From positions 1 to 8,144 of the forward strand of contig JANWZY010000128.1 in assembly GCA_025061935.1 (NCBI GenBank): DNA of 8,144 nt, written 5' to 3'. The position numbers and the translations under genes were made by a program. The DNA comes from Verrucomicrobiia bacterium. GTDB taxonomy: Bacteria > Verrucomicrobiota > Verrucomicrobiia > Limisphaerales > DTLC01. The notes beneath the pieces are model-generated. The model worked only from the letters and a program-made list of their open reading frames with translations. It was not told the origin of the DNA and did no database searches. Numbering within the stretch: the first letter of the stretch is position 1; each line of letters starts with the position of its first letter. Shown here one piece after another: positions 1-4,886 of this stretch.

Positions 1-831
1 AGCAGGCAATGCGGGTATCCTGGTGATCCGCGGTATCGCGACTTTTACCGCGACATCGGGTACGACTTGGATTTCGAGTACGTCCGGCCATACCTTCCGG
101 CACCAACGGTAAGGGGTTACACCGGCATCAAGTACTACGCTGTTACAGGAAAAGTTTCGCCTAAACGGTTTTATGTTCCCGATGCAGCGCTGCAAGCAGT
201 GGATGAACACGTGTCAGACTTTTTACGTGCACGGCTACAGCAACTAAGCGCAGCTCGCCATTACATGAAATGTGCCCCCATTCTGGTGATGCCGTTCGAC
301 GCCGAACTATTCGGGCATTGGTGGTTCGAAGGCCCAATTTTTTTGGACCACTTCGTACGCAAAGCCATGCAGTACCGCGATTCTCTCCTGATATCAACGC
401 CGACAGCTTACTTGGAGCGGACAGACGTACCCTGCACAATGACACTCGGATTATCAAGTTGGGGTAAGGGCGGATACCTTGAGACCTGGCTCAATGAGAG
501 GACGAGCTGGATTTATCCACCTTTGTACGCTGCAGCCCGAAAGATGGGCCGACTGGCCGCCGCCTACAAAGTCACAAACGAATTGGGCGCACGCATCATT
601 ACCCAAGCTGCTCGCGAACTGCTCATCGCACAGTCAAGCGATTGGGCGTTCATGATTTCCACTGACACAAACCAAGCTTACGCGATCCGCAAAATCGTTG
701 GCCATTTAAGAAATCATTCAGCGCTGTGCGCGCAGTTTGAAAGCAAGAGCCAAGACCCCGCGTTGCTCGAACAGCTCGAGCGCGAAAGCGGAATCATCAA
801 TCCGTTCAACCCTCAATACTTCGTTAACTGA
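1..831 (+). CDS. GH57 1,4-alpha-glucan branching enzyme, C-terminal part (5' end outside window)
   Basis: The frame is open from base 1, so this is the last 276 residues of a longer protein. Family GH57 branching enzymes (EC 2.4.1.18) cut alpha-1,4-glucan and re-attach the piece as an alpha-1,6 branch during cytoplasmic glycogen synthesis. Visible residues 5-24 (Gly-Tyr-Pro-Gly-Asp-Pro-Arg-Tyr ... Asp-Ile-Gly-Tyr-Asp) are the hallmark that precedes the catalytic loop. MPFDAELFGHWWFEGP (visible residues about 97-112) is conserved GH57 region 4. By family knowledge its Asp (codon 298-300) is the general acid/base. LSSWGKGGYLETWLNE (about 151-166) is region 5, and ARELLIAQSSDWAF is typical of the C-terminal helical domain (BE_C, formerly DUF1957). 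The Glu nucleophile would lie upstream of the window. Other GH57 activities, such as 4-alpha-glucanotransferase, are less likely because they lack this C-terminal domain. It is not homologous to GH13 GlgB, so no symbol is given. The family assignment is strong; the activity is inferred. Confidence 0.93.
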   Translation, partial: SRQCGYPGDPRYRDFYRDIGYDLDFEYVRPYLPAPTVRGYTGIKYYAVTGKVSPKRFYVPDAALQAVDEHVSDFLRARLQQLSAARHYMKCAPILVMPFDAELFGHWWFEGPIFLDHFVRKAMQYRDSLLISTPTAYLERTDVPCTMTLGLSSWGKGGYLETWLNERTSWIYPPLYAAARKMGRLAAAYKVTNELGARIITQAARELLIAQSSDWAFMISTDTNQAYAIRKIVGHLRNHSALCAQFESKSQDPALLEQLERESGIINPFNPQYFVN

Positions 832-843
832 GGAGCCGTAATC

Positions 844-999
844 GTGCTCAGGCCTAGGCTGCGGTTCGGCTATTCGCACGCATCCAGAGCAAGCCAAATT
901 GTGGCTCGAACCCTTTTCCGCCGGCGTTTTTTGCCGGCCAACTTGGCGCTTCTTTGCCTAACAGTTGAAGCGCACTTGCTTCAAGAACCCGTTCCGTGA
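844..999 (+). CDS. Possible small basic protein (51 aa), translationally coupled to the branching enzyme
   Basis: A GTG at 844 lies 8 nt after AGGAG (831-835), which overlaps the branching-enzyme stop codon TGA (829-831). This is an arrangement expected for translational coupling. The frame is open for 52 codons to TGA at 997-999. The peptide starts MLRPRLRFGY, has a run of three Arg in the middle, then a hydrophobic stretch (LPANLALLCLTV) and an acidic, Pro-rich end. I do not recognise it. A short frame like this can arise by chance, and an inverted repeat (920-938) lies within it. It ends before the candidate mnmG promoter. The only positive evidence is the ribosome binding site and its position. 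Confidence 0.22.
   Translation: MLRPRLRFGYSHASRASQIVARTLFRRRFLPANLALLCLTVEAHLLQEPVP
920..938. repeat. GCCGGC inverted repeat with T-rich loop
   Basis: GCCGGC (920-925) and GCCGGC (933-938) flank a GTTTTTT loop, giving a 6-bp all-G/C hairpin about 90 bp after the branching-enzyme stop. The T run is in the loop rather than after the stem, so it is not a standard intrinsic terminator. On RNA it could still cause pausing. It is the only strong hairpin between the two genes. Confidence 0.4.
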
Positions 1000-1013
1000 A
1001 AGGCACGATAAGT

Positions 1014-1045
1014 GTGGCACAGGTGTCGCATAAGTTATACTTATG
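1014..1045 (+). promoter_or_regulatory. Candidate mnmG promoter overlapped by a 17-bp dyad
   Basis: TATACT (1036-1041) is a good -10 element. GTGGCA (1014-1019), with a 16-nt spacer, matches four of six bases of the -35 consensus. The -10 lies inside a perfect inverted repeat, CATAAGT-TAT-ACTTATG (1029-1045). A regulator bound there would block RNA polymerase. Predicted transcription starts near 1048, leaving a leader of about 50 nt before the mnmG ATG at 1099. The spacing and dyad are seen in the sequence; promoter function and repression are inferred. Confidence 0.4.
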
Positions 1046-1098
1046 GACGGTGGATTGTTTCTTGCGCGCAAGCGTGTAAATTTAGCGAGTCTCGATCC

Positions 1099-2976
1099 AT
1101 GGTGACGTATCCCAAACAGTACGACGTTATTGTAGTAGGCGCCGGGCATGCTGGAATTGAAGCTGCGCTTGCGGCCGCGCGGCTTGGGTGCCAGACCCTG
1201 TTAATAACGGGGAACCTGGACACCATTGGCCAAATGTCATGTAACCCCGCTATAGGTGGCACGGCTAAGGGGCACTTGGTTCGGGAGATAGACGCTTTAG
1301 GCGGGGAAATGGGTAAAGCGGCCGACATGTGCGGCTTCCACTTCCGGATGCTTAACACCAGCAAGGGTCCGGCAGTGTGGTCGCCGCGCGCACAGTGTGA
1401 TAAGAAGGCATATCAGTTGCGGATGAAATGGGTATGTGAACGGCAGCCGAATTTGGACCTCAAGCAGTGCCTGGTTGAAGAGGTTTTGGTCAAAGATGGG
1501 GCTGCAATTGGGGTTACGACAAACCTGGGTCTTAGCTTTCTGGGCAAGACAGTTGTGCTAACGACCGGCACCTTTTTGAACGGGCTAATTCATATCGGAT
1601 TCAACCGTTTACGTGGCGGGCGACTTGGTGAGGCGAGCGCGGACAAGCTATCGGAGTCACTTAGAAAGATCGGGTTCGAGGTCGGGCGCTTGAAAACCGG
1701 CACGCCGCCGCGTCTGTTGGCCCGGACAATAGATTTCAGCAAAACTGAAATTCAGCCCGGGGACGAACCGGTTCCGTACTTTACCTTTTGGAAAGACGAA
1801 TTGTTCCACGTGGAACAGTTCAGCGAGTCCGGTACGGTACTGAAGTCTAATTATCCGCCCGGGTCGATTCTCGCCAAAGCAGGCAGGCAGTTGCCTTGTT
1901 ACCTAACCCGTACCAGTCCTAAAACTGCGGAGCTAATAAGGCGCAACATTGACAAATCCCCTTTGTATTCAGGCGTAATTGTTGGCATAGGCCCACGGTA
2001 TTGCCCTTCAATCGAGGACAAAATCATGCGATTTCCAGACAAGGAAACCCATCAAATTGTACTCGAACCTGAAGGGATCGCGACCGAGGAGGTTTACATG
2101 AGCGGGTTTTCGACCTCGCTCCCGATCGAGGTCCAACTCGAGTTGATAAAAACTGTCATTGGCTGCGAAAACGCTGAAATGCTCCGGCCGGCCTATGCGA
2201 TCGAGTACGACTACTGTCCGCCTACCCAGCTTTACCATTCGCTCGAGTCAAAAATTTGTCGGAACCTCTTCTTAGCCGGTCAAATCAACGGCACTTCCGG
2301 CTACGAAGAAGCGGCTGCTCAAGGCATAATGGCAGGGATAAACGCTGCTAGACGCGTTGCTGGCCGCGAGCCAATCGTGCTTAGGCGGGACCAAGCCTAC
2401 ATTGGCGTTTTGATTGATGATTTGGTTACCAAAGGCGCGGCCGAACCGTATCGTATGTTCACGTCCGCAGCAGAGTATCGCCTACTCCTCCGCCAGGATA
2501 ATGCAGATTTAAGGCTGACGCCAATCGGCTACGAGGTCGGCCTGATCAATCGGGCTAAAATGGAACGCGTTGAAAAAAAGCGAAGGTTAATTGAGGCGGA
2601 ACTGAAAAGGCTTCATGAGACGCGCGTCGGCGGACAACTGTTAGCCAAGATTCTCGCCAGACCCGAAGTTGAGTATAAGGATTTACCCTCCCGCGACGAC
2701 ACATTACCTCCAGAAGTAATCCAGCAGGTTGAAATAGCCGTAAAGTACGAAGGGTACATTAAACGGCAACTTATTGAAGCCCAACGACTTACTGAACTCG
2801 ATTCGAAAGTAATTCCACCCGAATTGGATTATGCTTCAATTCCCAGCTTGAGCGCAGAAGCGCGCCAAAAGTTGGCGCGCATCCGACCACGTACGATCGG
2901 CCACGCAATGAGAATCCAAGGTGTGACGCCTTCAGATATCGCGGTCCTTTCAGTTTGGTTGAAAGCACGAAGTTAA
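1099..2976 (+). CDS. mnmG: tRNA uridine-5-carboxymethylaminomethyl modification enzyme MnmG (GidA)
   Basis: MnmG pairs with the GTPase MnmE to install (carboxymethyl)aminomethyl groups on the wobble uridine U34 of tRNAs, using FAD, NADH and methylene-THF. The product of 625 residues is near the family norm (E. coli about 629). Visible marks are the FAD dinucleotide motif GAGHAG (14-19); CNPAIGG with the conserved Cys48; GPRYCPSIEDK (298-308, PROSITE GIDA 1) with Cys302, equivalent to E. coli Cys277; AGQINGTSGYEEAAAQG from 393 (GIDA 2); and EPYRMFTSAAEYRLLLR. The C-terminal tRNA/MnmE-binding helical domain ends with ITPxDI-type and VWLK motifs. ATG 1099 is chosen because it gives MVTYPKQYDVIVVGAG, the normal N-terminus. 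An upstream in-frame GTG at 1012 would overlap the candidate promoter. No clear Shine-Dalgarno precedes ATG. Oddities are a loop (residues about 231-263) some 24 residues longer than in recalled E. coli MnmG, which encodes a parS site, and a C-terminal domain about 19 residues shorter before RPEVEYKDL. Neither rsmG nor parAB follows. Confidence 0.98.
   Translation: MVTYPKQYDVIVVGAGHAGIEAALAAARLGCQTLLITGNLDTIGQMSCNPAIGGTAKGHLVREIDALGGEMGKAADMCGFHFRMLNTSKGPAVWSPRAQCDKKAYQLRMKWVCERQPNLDLKQCLVEEVLVKDGAAIGVTTNLGLSFLGKTVVLTTGTFLNGLIHIGFNRLRGGRLGEASADKLSESLRKIGFEVGRLKTGTPPRLLARTIDFSKTEIQPGDEPVPYFTFWKDELFHVEQFSESGTVLKSNYPPGSILAKAGRQLPCYLTRTSPKTAELIRRNIDKSPLYSGVIVGIGPRYCPSIEDKIMRFPDKETHQIVLEPEGIATEEVYMSGFSTSLPIEVQLELIKTVIGCENAEMLRPAYAIEYDYCPPTQLYHSLESKICRNLFLAGQINGTSGYEEAAAQGIMAGINAARRVAGREPIVLRRDQAYIGVLIDDLVTKGAAEPYRMFTSAAEYRLLLRQDNADLRLTPIGYEVGLINRAKMERVEKKRRLIEAELKRLHETRVGGQLLAKILARPEVEYKDLPSRDDTLPPEVIQQVEIAVKYEGYIKRQLIEAQRLTELDSKVIPPELDYASIPSLSAEARQKLARIRPRTIGHAMRIQGVTPSDIAVLSVWLKARS
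1802..1817. other. parS: parS centromere-like site (ParB/Spo0J binding) inside mnmG
   Basis: TGTTCCACGTGGAACA is a perfect 16-bp palindrome. It matches the chromosomal parS consensus shared by Bacillus, Caulobacter and Pseudomonas (TGTTNCACGTGNAACA class). ParB dimers bind such sites, load as CTP clamps and spread to neighbouring DNA, helping ParA and SMC/condensin to segregate origins. It encodes MnmG residues 235-240 (LFHVEQ) in an extended loop. parS sites are known to lie within coding genes close to oriC, and mnmG is a frequent origin-proximal gene. The match is exact; ParB binding in this organism is inferred. Confidence 0.85.
2860..2880. repeat. Perfect 9-bp-arm inverted repeat in the 3' part of mnmG
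   Basis: GCGCGCCAA (2860-2868), a 3-nt spacer AAG, and TTGGCGCGC (2872-2880) form a perfect dyad within the codons for ARQKLAR. No T tract follows, so it is not a terminator. It may slow translation or be a protein site, or simply be coding coincidence in a G/C-rich Ala/Arg stretch. Confidence 0.5.
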
Positions 2977-3149
2977 GCTCCCGCCCCTAAGGTCGTTATA
3001 GACCCTGCGAACTGACTACGCCTGCTGGGCTGGAGCGGGAATTCGAGAATAACTTGTAACGACGGAAATTTTGTGAATGCGGATTTTTGCCGAATCCGTC
3101 CAGAATTTCACACGCGGACTTTTATATTGCGGCATTACCAACGGCTAGC

Positions 3150-3168
3150 GTTACCTGTAACGTTACAG
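3150..3168. promoter_or_regulatory. Palindrome CTGTAACGTTACAG with an overlapping third half-site
   Basis: CTGTAAC-GTTACAG (3155-3168) is a perfect 14-bp palindrome. An extra GTTAC at 3150-3154 makes a second inverted pair with GTAAC (3157-3161), so three half-sites are packed in 19 bp. A copy of the half-site TGTAACG also occurs at 3055-3061, 101 bp upstream. Clustered half-sites in a long non-coding region suggest a transcription-factor operator. The cognate regulator is unknown. Confidence 0.4.
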
Positions 3169-3252
3169 TTCTTGCATTCAAATGCGCGATGGACGGAATC
3201 ATTTACCCGCCACAAAAAAACTTCAACTGTTAAGCCTAAAAAATCGGCCTCG

Positions 3253-3264
3253 CGCCAGTTGGCG
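3253..3264. repeat. CGCCA-GT-TGGCG inverted repeat
   Basis: Five-base arms CGCCA (3253-3257) and TGGCG (3260-3264) around a 2-bp centre lie about 20 bp before the 3282-3298 dyad. It is a short, possibly chance palindrome in non-coding DNA and could contribute to the same control region. Confidence 0.25.
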
Positions 3265-3281
3265 AATCGTGTCCGTGTTAT

Positions 3282-3298
3282 TTTTCACTAAGTGAAAA
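3282..3298. promoter_or_regulatory. 17-bp dyad TTTTCACTAAGTGAAAA
   Basis: TTTTCACT (3282-3289) and AGTGAAAA (3291-3298) form a perfect inverted repeat around a single A. The centre is too short to make an RNA hairpin, so a DNA-binding protein site is more likely than a terminator. It lies about 445 bp upstream of the first pseudopilin gene in otherwise gene-free DNA. Operator function is inferred from symmetry only. Confidence 0.35.
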
Positions 3299-3742
3299 GG
3301 CGGGAAAAATTGGTTCTCCGTGGCAACTGGAAAGGTGACGCACGAAATACTTTCCGGCCGTTCCGCTCTATAAAAAAGTCGAATAAAAGCCCGTTAACGT
3401 TGTAGTATCCTAAAACGACTTTCCAGCACATCCAAACGAACCTCGGGTAAGGGCAGAATGAAGCCCGAAGTTGCCAATTACCAAGCCAAGCAAATGTCCA
3501 ATTTTTGTGCAATGCCCGTTGCATTTGGTTGACCCGTATTTTGCACATAATTGCGGCTAAAGCGGCGGCACCCTATTTACCCATCGGCTCGCATCTGAGC
3601 CTTTTTTGGGCGGCCGGGGCCAGAGAATGGTCCGTGAACGATTGGTCTAGTACGGCAGCGTTGCGCGTGCGCAAGTTGGCAAGGCACCTGCTGCTCAAAT
3701 TTCCTGCCAGAGCGTTTAACGTCGTTTGGTTGTGGCGAGACA

Positions 3743-4240
3743 ATGAAGTGTCTGTGCAGAACTAAGCCAAGGAGGCTCGAGTCAGGTACGTTCACGTTAA
3801 CGGAGGTGTGCATTGGAGCGGTTATTGTCCTGATTGTTTTCGGGAGCATCTACGCCGGGTTAACGATGAGCTTCAATGCCACTCAAGCGGCGCGTGAAAA
3901 CCTGCGGGCTACCCAAGTAATGCTCGAGCGCCTCGAAGGACTGCGTTTGTACAACTGGGAGCAGCTTGTGGTAAGCAACTGGATGCCTTCGACATTCACT
4001 GCGTATTATTTCCCACTGACGAATCGTGGCGAATCGCCGGGCGTGTTGTATTTCGGTATTATCACGATTAGCAATGTACCATTTCCGAACCCGCCTCCGA
4101 GCTATGCAAACGATATGAGGCTGGTTACCGTGACATTGTATTGGACGAATCGCATAGGAACGAACCGCATCGTGCGGATGCGCCAAATGCAAACATTGGT
4201 TGGACGGATGGGCATCCAAAATTACGTGTATTACAACTAA
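3743..4240 (+). CDS. PilV-like minor pseudopilin
   Basis: This 165-residue protein has a short basic leader, MKCLCRTKPRRLESG, then TFTLTEVCIGAVIVLIVFGS, the class III prepilin pattern of a cleavage site followed by a roughly 20-residue hydrophobic helix. Such proteins are cut by prepilin peptidase (PilD/GspO) and assembled into type IV pilus or type II secretion filaments. An amphipathic helix (about residues 50-75, LERLEGLRLYNWEQL) continues the stalk, and the rest would be a small globular head (45-165). Size and first position before PilW-like and PilX-like genes fit PilV/GspI. Oddly, Thr16 sits between Gly15 and Phe17, so Glu21 is +6 if the cut follows Gly and +5 if it follows Thr. The leader has two Cys. 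No clear Shine-Dalgarno precedes ATG. The next gene begins 19 nt after its stop. Fold class is confident; the PilV assignment is by context. Confidence 0.85.
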   Translation: MKCLCRTKPRRLESGTFTLTEVCIGAVIVLIVFGSIYAGLTMSFNATQAARENLRATQVMLERLEGLRLYNWEQLVVSNWMPSTFTAYYFPLTNRGESPGVLYFGIITISNVPFPNPPPSYANDMRLVTVTLYWTNRIGTNRIVRMRQMQTLVGRMGIQNYVYYN

Positions 4241-4248
4241 ACTGCATT

Positions 4249-4252
4249 GAGG
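4249..4252 (+). promoter_or_regulatory. Ribosome binding site of the PilW-like gene
   Basis: GAGG lies 7 nt before ATG 4260, within the 19-nt spacer from the preceding stop. It supports that start and co-translation of the two genes. Confidence 0.65.
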
Positions 4253-4259
4253 CGACTTT

Positions 4260-4868
4260 ATGAGGCTCACGAATGGGCACAGCGCGGTTAGCCGTGTGGT
4301 TGGCAGGCGCGCATTCTCGTTGCCGGAAATGTTGATCACGTTGGCGGCGAGCACGGTTATTTTTGGCGCTGTGGCGGCATTTTTCATGTACGGGAATCAA
4401 AGCTTCGTTGCGATAGGGAATTACATGGACTTAAACCGGCGCAGTTGTGCGGCACTGGACTGGATGAGCCGCGATATTCGCCAGAGCGTAGCCGTGATGT
4501 CATTTTCGACGAATTCGATTCTTCTCCGGCTGCCCGGCACTAACACAGTTGGCGCGCCTGTGACAAACTTCGTCATGTACTTGTGGGACCCTGTGTCGCG
4601 GAACGTCACGCGGTTCAGGTTCGGTGCCGGGGTACCATCCCAAGCAAATGTCTTACTTAGCGAGTGCGATTACCTTTGCTTCCGGATTTTCCAGCGGAAT
4701 CCGATGCCGGGCCGGTTCGAGTTCTATCCGGCAACGAATTTGTCCGGGGCCTACCAGGCGGATTTGTGCAAGCTGGTGGAAGTGAGCTGGCGTTGTTCGC
4801 GGACGATTAAGGGGACAAAATTGCAAACAGAAAGCGTGCAGACGGCTAAAATCTGCATGCGCAACTAA
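4260..4868 (+). CDS. PilW-like minor pseudopilin
   Basis: This 202-residue protein has a 18-residue basic leader ending Gly-Arg-Arg-Ala, then FSLPEMLITLAASTVIFGAV. Cleavage would follow Ala18, giving Phe at +1 and Glu23 at the conserved +5. Ala at -1 in place of Gly is tolerated by some prepilin peptidases. The segment LNRRSCAALDWMSRDIRQSV (59-78) matches the stretch after the N-terminal helix in PilW/GspJ proteins, where a conserved block ending in a Met-x-Arg-Asp-Ile-Arg-type motif occurs. The remainder is a predicted beta-rich head with several Cys (CDYLCF, KLVEVSWRC, KICMRN), possibly disulfide-bonded outside the cell. It probably joins the PilV-like and PilX-like neighbours in a minor-pilin complex that primes or caps the filament. 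The start is set by GAGG 7 nt upstream, and the gene ends 18 nt before the next ATG. Confidence 0.85.
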   Translation: MRLTNGHSAVSRVVGRRAFSLPEMLITLAASTVIFGAVAAFFMYGNQSFVAIGNYMDLNRRSCAALDWMSRDIRQSVAVMSFSTNSILLRLPGTNTVGAPVTNFVMYLWDPVSRNVTRFRFGAGVPSQANVLLSECDYLCFRIFQRNPMPGRFEFYPATNLSGAYQADLCKLVEVSWRCSRTIKGTKLQTESVQTAKICMRN

Positions 4869-4870
4869 TC

Positions 4871-4880
4871 GGAGGTGAGG
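4871..4880 (+). promoter_or_regulatory. Ribosome binding site deciding the PilX-like start
   Basis: GGAGGTGAGG immediately follows the PilW-like stop. The GTG within it (4875) is in frame but overlaps the Shine-Dalgarno itself. ATG 4887, 11 nt after GGAGG and 6 nt after the second GAGG, is therefore the better start. Confidence 0.7.
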
Positions 4881-4886
4881 TGTGGT

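Larger units (their letters stand above)
2977..3742. other. 766-bp gap without a convincing gene
   Basis: Open frames here are all short (up to 86 codons), have no ribosome binding site and resemble no family I know. The DNA is visibly AT-richer than the flanking genes. It holds imperfect foldback structures: GGTC/GACC at 2991-3004 inside a TCCCGC/GCGGGA pair (2979-2984 and 3035-3040), and a hairpin with arms CGGATT (3080-3085) and AATCCG (3093-3098) enclosed by TGTGAA (3072-3077) and TTCACA (3107-3112). It also holds the palindromes listed separately at 3150-3168, 3253-3264 and 3282-3298. No intrinsic terminator for mnmG and no strong sigma-70 promoter for the pseudopilin genes could be picked with confidence. 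Length and palindrome content suggest a regulatory region for the pseudopilin operon, or an undetected small RNA. Confidence 0.6.

Noticed and set aside
1..831. GH13-type GlgB annotation
   Set aside because: Motifs are GH57 (FGHWWFEG, SSWGxGGY, C-terminal BE_C helices), which is an unrelated fold with the same reaction.
920..938. GCCGGC hairpin as the terminator of the branching-enzyme gene
   Set aside because: The T run is in the loop, not after the stem, so it does not meet the intrinsic-terminator pattern.
1012..1098. Longer mnmG start at GTG 1012
   Set aside because: The added 29 residues do not resemble MnmG N-termini and would overlap the candidate promoter and dyad. ATG 1099 starts right before the conserved YDVIVVGAG.
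3288..3765. Two overlapping 86-codon frames (minus 3288-3548, plus 3505-3765)
   Set aside because: No ribosome binding site, Trp/Cys-rich random-looking composition, and the plus-strand one runs into the PilV-like gene in another frame.
3860..4387. 175-codon minus-strand open frame
   Set aside because: It is antisense to the PilV-like and PilW-like genes, which have clear prepilin motifs, and shows no family features.
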